Part shown: piece after piece, positions 54,278 through 62,866 of the stretch | Numbering within the stretch: the first letter of the stretch is position 1 | Layout: each line of letters begins with the position of its first letter | Origin: CAVRUZ01 sp963724495 | Lineage (GTDB): Bacteria > Actinomycetota > Actinomycetes > Propionibacteriales > DAIQRJ01 | Assembly (NCBI GenBank): GCA_963724495.1 | Contig: CAVRUZ010000002.1 | Location: forward strand, 1 to 64,000 | DNA length: 64,000 nucleotides | Direction of reading: 5' to 3' | Made by a program: the position numbers and the translations under genes | The notes under the pieces: model-generated | Database searches by the model: none | What the model was told of the DNA's origin: nothing | What the model saw: the letters and a program-made list of their open reading frames with translations, nothing else

Positions 54278-54665
54278 GAGCGAACGAGTCGGCCAGACGA
54301 TCGCGGCGCCTCGGCGTCGAGGAAAGTCCGGACTTCGAAGGGCAGGGTGGTGGGTAACGCCCACCCGGGGTGACCCGCGGGACAGTGCCACAGAGAACAG
54401 ACCGCCAGCGGCCGCAGCTTGCTGCGGTGCGGGCAAGGGTGAAACGGCGGTGTAAGAGACCACCAGCGGTGCGGGTGACCGCACCGGCTCGGTAAACCCC
54501 ACCCGAAGCAAGGCCAAGAGGGCGCCGGTCCGCCGGTGCCTGCGCGAGCGTTGGAGGGCTGCCCGCCCGAGCTCGCGGGTAGGCCGCTCGACCGCACCGG
54601 TGACGGTGTCGGCAGATGGATGATCGTCCACGACAGAATCCGGCTTACCGGCCGGCTCGTTCGCC
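54278..54665 (+). ncRNA. rnpB: RNase P RNA, class A
   Basis: About 388 nucleotides with the conserved bacterial type A elements in order: GAGGAAAGTCCGG, ACAGAGAACAGACCGCC, GGTAAACCCCACC, GCAAGGCCAAGAGGG and the 3' block AGATGGATGATCGTC then ACAGAATCCGGCTTACCGG. The ends pair as helix P1 (GCGAACGAGTCGGCC at 54280 with GGCCGGCTCGTTCGC near 54650-54664). It is the catalytic RNA that matures tRNA 5' ends. Confidence 0.96.
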
Positions 54666-54721
54666 CACAAGCCGCTGACCTGCCCAGGATCGGTCCCGCC
54701 TTTCAATGAGACGCTCTCGCC

Positions 54722-54893
54722 ATGGCAGAGTTCAAGGTCTCGTACAGCAACGGCAGGAAGATCAAGTACTCCGGCGACGAAGCCCGGTACGACATCGACG
54801 GGGCAGAACGCCGTCTTGGTGGTCTTCGACGGCAAGGGAAATCGCCTGCAGTTCTCCCCAACCGCTTGGGTCTCCATCGAGGACAAGCCGTAG
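54722..54893 (+). CDS. small hypothetical protein (apparent frameshift)
   Basis: Read in two frames the gene encodes about 56 residues. MAEFKVSYSNGRKIKYSGDE is followed by ARYDIDG, then in the next frame QNAVLVVFDGKGNRLQFSPT and AWVSIEDKP before a TAG. Dropping one G from GGGG at 54800-54803 joins the parts. It would be a small all-beta protein. I do not recognise a family, but the composition and the coherent second part make it real. Confidence 0.6.
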
Positions 54894-55153
54894 CAGCGTC
54901 CAGCGAGACACGCGGCCCGACCCCTTTCTGAAATCCCGTGCAGAACGCCGACTGCGCCTAGCTCCGGAGCACGACCGATTCCGCCGGTCGCTTCACCGCC
55001 CGCCTGCGGGCGTAAGCCCTGGGTTATCGCCTCGTCACGAGTCTGGTGGGAGAGTGGCTGATGTAGTCCAGGCTCGGAGCCGCGGGCCTGAGACCAAGCC
55101 GACGAGGACCTCTCTCGTCGCCATCGGCTCCAGATCAGCGGAGGGATCAGCTC

Positions 55154-55336
55154 ATGTCGGGTGAACAGATCTACCTGTCTGGCCGCGCCTGCGCGGGTGC
55201 TGAAAGGTTCCGCGACCAGGCCATCCCGGTCTACTACCGGGGCAGGCCCAACTTCATCGACCAGCAGCGGGCCGACTTTGCCGTCCGTGCGGATGCCAAG
55301 AGGGCTGCCAGAGCAACCGAGAACCCCAAGTCCTGA
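55154..55336 (+). CDS. small hypothetical protein
   Basis: A 60-residue basic protein starting MSGEQIYLSGRACAGAERFR, with QAIPVYYRGRPNFIDQQRAD and an Arg/Ala-rich end. GAGGG lies eight bases before the ATG. No family is recognised and there is no membrane segment. Confidence 0.5.
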   Translation: MSGEQIYLSGRACAGAERFRDQAIPVYYRGRPNFIDQQRADFAVRADAKRAARATENPKS

Positions 55337-55445
55337 CGCTGTTCCAGGGGCCTACGGTGACGGTTCGGGCGCAGCGACATCCTTGACCGCGAGGCTCGAT
55401 GATCAGAGCCGTCGCAGCCGGCCTGCAGGAAGGACTCCACTGGCC

Positions 55446-55907
55446 ATGACTCGATCCGGGCAGACCGTGTACGAGGCCGCGGGTGGCGCCGACGGCCTGC
55501 GTCGACTGGCTGCGGCGTGGCACGACCGCGTGATGGCAGACGAGTTGGTGAGCCATGCGTTCAGCCACGGTTATCAGGCCGACCACGTCGAACGCCTTGC
55601 GGCCTACCTGGGCGAGGCGCTCGGTGGTCCCACGACGTACACCGACAGGTACGGCGACGAATCGTCGGTGGTGCGGATCCACAGCGGCAACGGTCCACAC
55701 GAGGAGATGGATCGGCGGGCGATCGCCTGTTTCGACCTGGCCCTGGCGGACATCGGCCTCACCGACGACGACCCGGTTCGGGATGTGTTGCACGACTACT
55801 GGGCATGGGCGACCACGACCACGATGGCCGCCCACCACCATTCAGCGGACGAGGTGCCGGAGGGCATGAGCATTCCGCGCTGGTCGTGGGATGGCCTGCA
55901 GCACTGA
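55446..55907 (+). CDS. group II truncated haemoglobin
   Basis: A 153-residue 2-over-2 globin. It has YEAAGGADGLRRLAAAWHDR, HVERLAAYLGEALGGP, TYTDRYGDESSVVRIHSG and HEEMDRRAIACFDLALADIG, with a conserved Trp in HDYWAWATTTTMA. It would bind oxygen or nitric oxide in the cytoplasm, perhaps for detoxification. Met at 55446 is the likely start; the frame is open earlier without similarity. Confidence 0.85.
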   Translation: MTRSGQTVYEAAGGADGLRRLAAAWHDRVMADELVSHAFSHGYQADHVERLAAYLGEALGGPTTYTDRYGDESSVVRIHSGNGPHEEMDRRAIACFDLALADIGLTDDDPVRDVLHDYWAWATTTTMAAHHHSADEVPEGMSIPRWSWDGLQH

Positions 55908-55933
55908 GCCGCGGACTGTCCCGCGCTAGCCGA

Positions 55934-56018
55934 CCACGAAACATGCAGTGCAATGGGGCAAGTCGGGTCATCTGCCGACATCGCCGCCCGCGGGTCGTCG
56001 CGGCTGCATGTCTCGTGG
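55934..56018. terminator. convergent palindrome (family C), copy 2
   Basis: Arms CCACGAAACATGCAG (55934-55948) and CTGCATGTCTCGTGG (56004-56018) pair at 14 of 15 positions around a centre with GGGCAAGTCGGGTCATCTGCC. It lies between the converging globin and map genes. Confidence 0.75.
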
Positions 56019-56053
56019 AGCCGCGACGCACCGCGAAGCAACCTCGGCGAGCC

Positions 56054-56916
56054 TCAGGGAAGGGTCAGTATCTCCGGCCCATCCGGAGTGATCAGGATCG
56101 TGTGCTCGAACTGGGCGGTCCTGCGACGGTCGCGGGTCACGACCGTCCACCCGTCGTCCCACATGTCCCACTGGGCGGTGCCGAGGGTCAGCATCGGCTC
56201 GACCGTGAAGGTCATCCCCGACTCGATCAGTGTGTCTTGGCTCGGGTCGTCGAAGTGCGGAATCACCAAGCCAGAATGGAAGTTCGTCCCGATGCCGTGG
56301 CCGGTGAACTCGCGGACGGTCCCGTAGCCGAAGCGTTTGGCGTAGCTCTCGATCACCCGCCCGATCACCGAAACCGGCCTACCGGGCCGAGCCGCCCGGA
56401 TGCCGCGCAGCATGGCCTCGCGGGCCCGCTCCATCAGGTCGGTGCTCTCGTCGTCGACGCTTCCGACCGGGAAGGTGGCATTGGTGTCGCCGTGCACGCC
56501 GATGCCGTCGATCACCTGGTAGGCGGTGATGTCGATGTTGACGATGTCGCCGTCGAGCAGGATCGCGGTCGTCGGGGATGCCGTGGCAGATGACCTCGTT
56601 CACGCTCGTGCACAGCGACTTGGGAAAGCCGCGGTAGCCGAGCGTCGACGGGATAGGCGCCGTGGTCGAGGAGGAAGGCGTGCCCGACGCGGTCCAGGTG
56701 GTCGGTGGTGACTCCAGGCGTGATTGCAGCGCCGACCTCGGCGAGGGCCTGGGCTGCCAGCCGGCACACCTGGCGCATCCGCTCGATCATCGCGGCGTCC
56801 TTGACCTCGCTGCCGCGGAACGGCAACGGGGCGACCAGGTCGACGTACTCGGGCGACTCCACCGAGGCTGGGACCGGGAGCCGCGCAGAAACCCTTCCGG
56901 GCGCGATGACACTCAC
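56054..56916 (-). CDS. map: methionine aminopeptidase (two apparent frameshifts)
   Basis: A type I methionine aminopeptidase of about 287 residues, which removes the initiator Met. N-terminal part: VSVIAPGRVSARLPVPASVE, MIERMRQVCRLAAQALAEVG. Then, in a second frame, STLGYRGFPKSLCTSVNEVI and CHGIPDD with metal-region His. Then, in a third frame, DGDIVNIDITAYQ, GVHGDTNATFPVG, FTGHGIGTNFHSGLVIPHFD and the Glu ligands in TFTVEPMLTLG. All five metal ligands are present when joined. The shifts (near 56651 and 56565) each equal one extra base. It starts at GTG 56916. Confidence 0.92.
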
Positions 56917-56994
56917 GCGGGCCGAGTCTAGGAGGCTCCGAGCTCGCCGGCTCGCGGGCGTAGGCTGCCGAATCCGCGTGCAGGGAGGGACGTC

Positions 56995-57204
56995 ATGGCC
57001 GGGTCGAGCGGGAACTTCTATTACTGCTTGAAGCATCGCGCTGTCGAGGGCGCCGAGGGCTGCAAGAGCGAGGACCGTCTCGGTCCCTACGCCACCCAGG
57101 CCGAGGCAGAAGCCGCCCTGGCCAAGGTCGCGGAACGCAACGAGAGCTGGGACAACGACCCGAAGTGGAATGACACCGACGAAGCCCGCCCGCCGCGGAG
57201 CTAG
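56995..57204 (+). CDS. small hypothetical protein adjacent to map
   Basis: A 69-residue protein: GNFYYCLKHRAVEGAEGCKS, DRLGPYATQAEAEAALAKVA and the end ERNESWDNDPKWND. Two Cys and a His in YYCLKHR suggest a small metal-binding or SPOR-like fold. Homologues of this pattern are frequent in actinobacteria beside map. The start has GGAGGG nine bases upstream. Confidence 0.8.
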   Translation: MAGSSGNFYYCLKHRAVEGAEGCKSEDRLGPYATQAEAEAALAKVAERNESWDNDPKWNDTDEARPPRS

Positions 57205-57270
57205 GGCGGTGCGAGGAGGCGGTGGAGCAGACGAAGCCCGCCCGCAGCGAAGCTAGGCGCCCCTGCCGTC

Positions 57271-57352
57271 CGCAAACATGCAGAACCGCCGCCTCAGCGA
57301 CCTCTATGTCCAGGTTCGCGCCGATTTGCCCGGTCTTCCTGCATGTTTCGCG
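57271..57352. terminator. convergent palindrome (family C), copy 3
   Basis: Arms CGCAAACATGCAG (57271-57283) and CTGCATGTTTCGCG (57339-57352) pair almost fully around 55 bases that include GATTTGCCCGG. It sits between the converging ends of the small map-adjacent gene and the hypothetical gene at 57373-57973. Confidence 0.75.
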
Positions 57353-57372
57353 CGCGGGGCCAGACCCGCGGA

Positions 57373-57973
57373 TCAGCTGTCGCGGCCCGGACCAGGCGTC
57401 GAGCAGGCGGCTCACCTGTTTGCGCAGCCCCAGCCGTGCGGGCACCGGCGCGCGTCCCACGGCCAGCGACAGCAGGTGCTGGCTCTCGTCGAAGGAGACC
57501 GTGGGCACGTGGTAGTCCGACAGGGTCAGGACCTCCGAGGCCAGGTCGGTCAGCTCGGTGTCCTCCTCCTGCAGGGCGAACACCCCCACGCCGCGTCGCT
57601 TCGCGCCGGAGATGCGTTCGAGCAGGGGATCCATCGACTCCCGGCCGACGTCGGCGTCGGCGACCACCAGGACGGCGTCGCCACGCTCCGCCTCGCTCAG
57701 CGCGGAGATGCCGTGGCTGAGGTGTTCGGGGTCGCCGGGGTGCACGTTCCAGCGCAGTAGCCGCGGATGCAGGCCGTCGGTGCCGACGTAGCGGGCTTCG
57801 TCGTCGAGATGCGCGGTGAGGTGCCACGGTTCGTCGTCCGCAGGGCCGGTGATGAGCAGTCCGGAAGACCGGCGCGTGCTGCGCCGCAGAGCTCTCGCCA
57901 GCAGGGCCGCGTCGTCGGGCAGGCCCGTGCCCGCGAGGATCTCGCGGAGCAGCTCAGCCTGCGACAGGTCCAT
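57373..57973 (-). CDS. hypothetical protein
   Basis: A soluble protein of about 200 residues: MDLSQAELLREILAGTGLPD, LITGPADDEPWHLTAHLDDE, ALSEAERGDAVLVVADADVG and LASEVLTLSDYHVPTVSFDE. I do not recognise a domain. The literal frame stays open far beyond, through the palindrome at 57271, which is not credible. If one base is extra near 57385, as in other genes here, it would stop at 57373-57375 (WSGRDS end). The 3' boundary is therefore an inference. Confidence 0.6.
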
Positions 57974-58120
57974 GACGGAAACGGTCTCACAGCCTCGAGG
58001 GGCCAGGACCCGGCCGAGCCGGCGCCCGATATGCCGGGCTAGGTTGGGCAGGCTCCGCCCGGGCGCCACTGCACGACGGTCGGCAGGCAACCCGCGTTCA
58101 GATCGAGAGGACCGCACCAG

Positions 58121-59116
58121 ATGCTCTACGGCTACAAGGCATCCGCCGAGCAGTTCGGCACCAAGGACCTGCTGGACTACGCGGTGGCCGCCGACCAGCT
58201 CGGCTATGACCTGGTGGCGGTCTCCGACCACTTCCAGCCGTGGCGGCACCACGGCGGGCATGCGCCCCTGGTGTTCAGCTGGCTGGGGGCGGCGGCGGTG
58301 AAGACCGAGCGCGCCATGCTCAGCACCAGCGTGCTCACCCCGATCATGCGCTATCACCCGTCGATCGTCGCGCAGGGATTCGCCACGCTGGCCCAGCTCG
58401 CACCAGGGCGGATCCTGATGGGCGTCGGCACCGGTGAGGCGATGAACGAGACGCCGGCGACCGGTGACCCGTTCCCCGGCGGCCGAGAGCGCCGGGCCAG
58501 GCTGCACGAGGCGATCGACCTCATCCGCGCACTCTGGAGCGACGAGCGGGTCACGCACGACGGCCGCTACTACCAGACCCAGATGGCGACCATCTACGAG
58601 CGGCCGGACGCGCACATCCCGATCTACCTCGCGGCCGGTGGCCCGCTGGCCGGAAAGCTGGCCGGCCGGATCGCCGACGGGATGATCGCGACGTCGGGCA
58701 AGCCCGACGAGGTGTACACGAACGTGCTGGCGGGGGAGCGGGAAGGCGCGGCGGCAGCCGGCCGCGACCATGAACCCGCCCTGCAGCTCGAGGTCAAGGT
58801 GTCCTACGCCCGCGACATCGAGACCGCGCGCACCGACTGCGACTGGTGGGCCCCGCTCGGGCTCCCGGCCGACATCAAGCAGAACGTCCACGACCCGATC
58901 GAGATGGAACGTCTCGCCGACGCCGAGCCGGGCATGGCGCAGAAGCGCTTCATCGTCAGCGACGATCCCGACGAGGTGGTGGAGCGGGTCAGCCGCTACG
59001 TCGACCTCGGCTTCACCGAACTCGTCTTCCACGGGCCGGGTCCTGACCAACAGCGCTTTCTCGCGGAGTTCGCCAGCGATGTGCTGCCCAGGCTCCGTGA
59101 CACCTTCGGCGACTGA
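58121..59116 (+). CDS. fgd: F420-dependent glucose-6-phosphate dehydrogenase
   Basis: A 331-residue LLM-class enzyme that oxidises glucose-6-phosphate while reducing coenzyme F420. The characteristic start GYKASAEQF, active-site Asp36, His37 and Trp41 (VSDHFQPWRHHGGHAP) and Glu106 in GVGTGEAMNE agree with the mycobacterial Fgd. YLAAGGPLAGKLAGRIADG, TSGKPDEVYT and LVFHGPGPDQQRFL follow. Reduced F420 would feed nitro- or flavin-type reductases. The gene stands alone between a hypothetical gene and an esterase gene. Confidence 0.95.
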   Translation: MLYGYKASAEQFGTKDLLDYAVAADQLGYDLVAVSDHFQPWRHHGGHAPLVFSWLGAAAVKTERAMLSTSVLTPIMRYHPSIVAQGFATLAQLAPGRILMGVGTGEAMNETPATGDPFPGGRERRARLHEAIDLIRALWSDERVTHDGRYYQTQMATIYERPDAHIPIYLAAGGPLAGKLAGRIADGMIATSGKPDEVYTNVLAGEREGAAAAGRDHEPALQLEVKVSYARDIETARTDCDWWAPLGLPADIKQNVHDPIEMERLADAEPGMAQKRFIVSDDPDEVVERVSRYVDLGFTELVFHGPGPDQQRFLAEFASDVLPRLRDTFGD

Positions 59117-59177
59117 CCTGGCGACCCGCCGGGCCTGACCCTGAGCCGCCGCGCAGACCGGCTGGCACAGTGACGCC

Positions 59178-60314
59178 ATGTCGGTCGAGGGTGCGGTCGC
59201 GCCAGGCTTCGAGCGGGTGAAAGAGGCATTCGAGGAGTCGCTGGGGAGCGATGCCGCCGAAGTCGCACAGTGCTGCGTGCACGTGCAGGGCGAGCCTGTC
59301 GTGGATCTGTGGTCGGGCCGGGCGGACGCGATCGAGGTGGTCTTCTCCGCCACCAAAGGCGCGACCGCCGCCTGCGCGAATCTGCTGGTGCAACGGGGTC
59401 TGCTCGACCTGGATGCGCCGGTCGCCCGGTACTGGCCCGAGTACGCCGCGAACGGCAAGGAGTCGACGCTCGTCCGCTGGGTCCTGAGTCACCGGGCCGG
59501 GGTACTGGCCCCGTCGGCAGGCCTCAGCAGGGACGACGTCACCGACTGGGACACGGTCGTGAACGCTCTTGCCGCGGCGACTCCGGCGTGGGAGCCGGGG
59601 ACCGCGTACGGCTATCACGCCCAGAGCTTCGGCTGGCTGGTCGGCGAACTCGTGCGGCGCGTCGACGGCCGATCGCTCGGCACGTTCTTCCGCGAGGAGG
59701 TCGCGGAGCCCGCGGGAGCGGAGTTCTGGATCGGTCTGCCGGAGGAGCAGGAACACCGAGTGGCTGCAGTCGCGATGGACGCGCCGCCGCCACCCGGCGC
59801 CGATACCCCCGACATGGGCGACTTCGACATGTCCGCGTTCATCGGGCCACACCAGGAGACGGCGTTCACGTTGGGTGGCGCTTTGCCGATGGACAGCGTC
59901 GAGGCAGCGGCCGACCGGCGGTACCGGGCGGCCGAACTCGGCGCGGCGGGAGGCGTGGCAAGCGGGCGGGGACTCTCGAGCCTGTACCGGTGGTTGCTCG
60001 ACGCCTTCACCGAGGACACCATCACCGACATCCTGCGGGCCGAGACCGACGGTCCTGACGTCGTTCTCTCCAGCCCGGCCATGGAGATCTCGCAGGTGTT
60101 CGGACGTGGCTTCGAGGTCGCTCCGCCGGCGGGAGCACCGCCGTCCGCACGGACGTTCGGGCACGGCGGTGCCGGCGGCACGACTGCGTTCGCCGACCCG
60201 GATCGCCGGCTGGCGCTCGGCTACGCGACGACCCGGCTGGTCCTCGGTCCGCCGGGTTCGGATGCGCGTGCGGCCGCCCTCGTCCGTGCGGTCTACGCGG
60301 CCCTTGATGCCTGA
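59178..60314 (+). CDS. beta-lactamase-fold serine hydrolase (EstB-like)
   Basis: A 378-residue class-C-like serine hydrolase without signal peptide. The S-x-x-K motif is FSATKGATAACANLL, the tyrosine motif YGYHAQSFGWLVGEL (YHA rather than YxN) and the third box GHGGAGGTT. It probably acts as a carboxylesterase or transesterase inside the cell; the ligand is unknown. It begins with an ATG 61 bases after fgd and ends 30 bases before the converging panB. Confidence 0.92.
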   Translation: MSVEGAVAPGFERVKEAFEESLGSDAAEVAQCCVHVQGEPVVDLWSGRADAIEVVFSATKGATAACANLLVQRGLLDLDAPVARYWPEYAANGKESTLVRWVLSHRAGVLAPSAGLSRDDVTDWDTVVNALAAATPAWEPGTAYGYHAQSFGWLVGELVRRVDGRSLGTFFREEVAEPAGAEFWIGLPEEQEHRVAAVAMDAPPPPGADTPDMGDFDMSAFIGPHQETAFTLGGALPMDSVEAAADRRYRAAELGAAGGVASGRGLSSLYRWLLDAFTEDTITDILRAETDGPDVVLSSPAMEISQVFGRGFEVAPPAGAPPSARTFGHGGAGGTTAFADPDRRLALGYATTRLVLGPPGSDARAAALVRAVYAALDA

Positions 60315-60344
60315 GTCACCGCAGCTGACCGGTCGAGAACGGGG

Positions 60345-61163
60345 TCAGTCGGGAAAGCTGTGCTCGGGTCCGGGAAAGGTGCCGTCGCCGACTTCGCGGG
60401 CATAGTCGCGGGCGGCGTCGCCCAGCACGCCGGCGAGGTCGGCATAGGCCTTGACGAACCGGGCCCGCCGACCCGAGTTGAGCCCGGCCATGTCCTGCCA
60501 GACCAGCACCTGTGCGTCGCACCCCGGTCCGGCGCCGATGCCGATGGTCGGAACCGGCAGGCTCGCGGTGATGCTCGCCGCGAGCGGGGCCGGCACCATC
60601 TCGAGCACGACCGCGACCGCACCTGCTTCGACGAGAGCGTCGGCGTCACGGCGGAGCCGGTCGGCGTCGGCACCCCTGCCCTGCACGCGGTAGCCGCCGA
60701 GCGCGTGCTCGGACTGCGGGGTGAAGCCCAGGTGACCGAAAACGGGGATGCCGGCCGCGGTGATGAGCCGGACGGCATCCGCGCGATCGGCACCGCCCTC
60801 GAACTTCACCGCATGGGCGCCGCCGCGCTTCATCATCGCGATGGCGGAGTCGAAGGCCTGGCCAGGATCGCGCTCGTAGCTGCCGAACGGCAGGTCGGCC
60901 ACCACCAGGGCATGCTTGACGGACCCGCTGACTCCGCGGACGAGCGGGAGCATTTCGTCGAGGGTCAACCGCAGCGTGGTGTCGTAGGCGTAGACGTTGT
61001 TGGCCGCCGAGTCGCCGACGAGCAGGACCGGGATGCCGGCGGCGTCGAAGATCGAGGCCGAGTAGCGGTCGTAGGCCGTGAGCATCGCCCACCGGTGACC
61101 GTCGGCCTTCCACTGCTTCAGGTGATGGATCCGCGTGCGGGTCCGGCGGGGCGTCTCGGTCAC
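60345..61163 (-). CDS. panB: 3-methyl-2-oxobutanoate hydroxymethyltransferase
   Basis: A 272-residue PanB, the first step of pantothenate synthesis (ketopantoate from 2-oxoisovalerate with methylene-tetrahydrofolate). It has RIHHLKQWKADGHRWAMLTA, metal-binding Asp in LLVGDSAANNVYAYDTT, ADLPFGSYE, KFEGGADRADAV, GHLGFTPQS and IGIGAGPGCDAQVLVWQDM. GTG at 61163 gives the normal length. The glnA2 gene lies 1.7 kb away, as in mycobacteria. Confidence 0.96.
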   Translation of the reverse strand: MTETPRRTRTRIHHLKQWKADGHRWAMLTAYDRYSASIFDAAGIPVLLVGDSAANNVYAYDTTLRLTLDEMLPLVRGVSGSVKHALVVADLPFGSYERDPGQAFDSAIAMMKRGGAHAVKFEGGADRADAVRLITAAGIPVFGHLGFTPQSEHALGGYRVQGRGADADRLRRDADALVEAGAVAVVLEMVPAPLAASITASLPVPTIGIGAGPGCDAQVLVWQDMAGLNSGRRARFVKAYADLAGVLGDAARDYAREVGDGTFPGPEHSFPD

Positions 61164-61197
61164 CGGGTCATCGTTCCACGCCGCCGCGCCGGGGATT

Positions 61198-61275
61198 CCC
61201 TGAGAAGTGGTGGCGGAACGCGGGAACCGCGCGCACAAGCGGCCGATCTGGCCGTCGCGCCACCAGTTTTCAGGG
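61198..61275. repeat. palindromic repeat family A, copy 3
   Basis: Ends CCCTGAGAAGTGGTGGCG and CGCCACCAGTTTTCAGGG pair over 18 bp with two mismatches, and the centre holds GCGGAACGCGGGAACCGC. It lies in the divergent region between panB and the gene at 61353. The layout matches 9581 and 10481. Confidence 0.8.
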
Positions 61276-61352
61276 AGTTGCGCGCCTACCCTCGTCGCCA
61301 GGATGCGGCCGGCCCAAGGGCTGCCCGGTCGGCGAGGAGGTTCGGCCCGGCG

Positions 61353-61820
61353 ATGTCGATCTTCCGGTCACGAGCCACCGGCACCCGGCCGAGCGCAGCT
61401 GGGTTGGCGATTCGCGTGGTGCTGCTGCTCGTCGGCGTCGTGCTGCTGGTGCACGGCAGCCTGCGCGGAAGTGACGACCACTGGCCTCTCGGCCCGATGA
61501 GCCAGTACGCGATGCGGGTCGAGAGGGACGCCGATGTCGTCCAGATCCGCGCTTACGCCACCACGTCGGCCGGGGCGATGGAGGTCCCCCTCACGACGAA
61601 GGGCTGCGGCATCGGCCGCTCGGAGATCGAAGGCCGCCTCGACGACTACGTGCGCGATCCCTCGAGGCTGCAGCTGGTGGCGGACGGGTACCACCGGCTG
61701 CACCCGGAAAAGCCCGTGTTCCTGACGATCCGGCTCGTCCGCGAGATCCAGCAGTTGCGGGGAGGCCGCCTCGTCCCCGGCCACGTCACTCAGCAACTCG
61801 CGGTGTGGGACACGCCATGA
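61353..61820 (+). CDS. hypothetical membrane protein
   Basis: A 155-residue protein with an N-terminal basic segment, one membrane helix (AIRVVLLLVGVVLLVHGSL) and a soluble part (PLGPMSQYAMRVERDADVVQ, IEGRLDDYVRDPSRLQLVAD, IRLVREIQQLRGGRLVPGHV) ending QQLAVWDTP. A single Cys occurs in TTKGCGIG. Its stop overlaps the next start (ATGA, 61817-61820), so it works with the HTTM-like protein. Confidence 0.75.
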   Translation: MSIFRSRATGTRPSAAGLAIRVVLLLVGVVLLVHGSLRGSDDHWPLGPMSQYAMRVERDADVVQIRAYATTSAGAMEVPLTTKGCGIGRSEIEGRLDDYVRDPSRLQLVADGYHRLHPEKPVFLTIRLVREIQQLRGGRLVPGHVTQQLAVWDTP

Positions 61821-62717
61821 CCGAGCGCACTGCGCCGGATCGGTGGCTGGTTCGTCCCGTCGATGCCCGAGGCGCGGGTCGCGATCCTGCGGGTCCTGGT
61901 CTACCTGTTCGCCGTTGTCGACGTGCTGGTGTTCGTCGACGACGTGATCCCCAAGGCGCAGCTGGGAGCTGCCTACTCGCCGCTTGCCCTGGCACGGTGG
62001 CTGCACCTGCCGGGACCGAGCCCGGCGTTGGCCTACACCCTCCAGGCCGTGATCGTCGTCGGTTGCCTGGTCGCAGCCACCGGCCGGCTTCCTCGGGCCG
62101 TGGGCTACCCCGTTGCGGCCGCCTACGTGTGGTGGGTGCTGCTGGGCATGAGCTACGGCAAGGTCGACCACGACCACCTGGCCCTGGTGGTGGCCCTCAT
62201 CGTGCTGCCGAGCGCCGGCCGGTGCCGGATCAGCGGCGTGGACAGCAACAGGGCTGCCGGCTGGGCACTGCGCTGCATCCAGCTGGGCGTCGTCGCCACG
62301 TATGTGCTGTCGGCGTTGACCAAAGTCCGCGGGACCGGCTGGATCGGCTGGCCGGCGAGCGCTGTTCTGGCGTGGGCCTTCGTGCGCCGGCCCAACCCGG
62401 TGAACGCACTCCTGGTCGCGCAGCCGGCCGTGCTGATCGCGATGCAGTGGATCGTGTACGTCGCGGAATGGCTGTCGCCACTCGCCCTGTTCCTCCGCGG
62501 CCGGGCGCTGGCGGTGATCGTGTCGTTCTGGCTCGGATTCCACGCCATGACGTTCGCGCTCATGGGGATCCACTTCCTCCCGACAGTGGTGTGCTGGGCG
62601 GCGTTCATACCGCTCGAAGCACTCCCTGCCGCCGTTCGGCGAAGGCGGGCGGAACGTGCCGTGGGCACGGAAGTGCCTGCAGCCGTGGGCGGGGCATCGG
62701 GATCCGCCGGCGGCTGA
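61817..62717 (+). CDS. HTTM-like multi-pass membrane protein (apparent frameshift)
   Basis: A membrane protein of about 299 residues related to the horizontally transferred transmembrane (HTTM) family, whose best-known member is vitamin-K-dependent gamma-carboxylase. The start MTERTAPDRW (61817) is in one frame and the rest (FVPSMPEARVAILRVLVYLF, VDHDHLALVVALIVLPSAGR, ATYVLSALTKVRGTGWIGWP, SFWLGFHAMTFALMGIHFL) in another. One extra base near 61846 explains it. His residues in VDHDH and FHAMT and the lone K in LTKVRG recall the carboxylase core. It is coupled to the preceding membrane protein. Confidence 0.75.
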
Positions 62718-62866
62718 CGCGACGCCGCGCACCGCCACCGCCCAGCCTGATGGGGTGGTCGGGCGCCCAGACCACGTCAGAGTTGGGCAGACTGTGCGTG
62801 CGGCCACACCCCAACGACCACCCTTGCGTCGGCTGGAGAACCGTCGTCGCGGAAAGGCACTGGAGC

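Noticed and set aside
56993..59458. 821-residue open frame on the minus strand
   Set aside because: It joins the real 57373-57973 gene to antisense of fgd and of the esterase start; only the MDLSQAEL part has protein-like composition.
17724..62717. Programmed +1 frameshifting as a shared mechanism
   Set aside because: At least four sites involve CCC or GGGG runs, but there is no common slippery motif, stop codon or stem-loop, and unrelated genes are hit. Sequence error explains it more simply.
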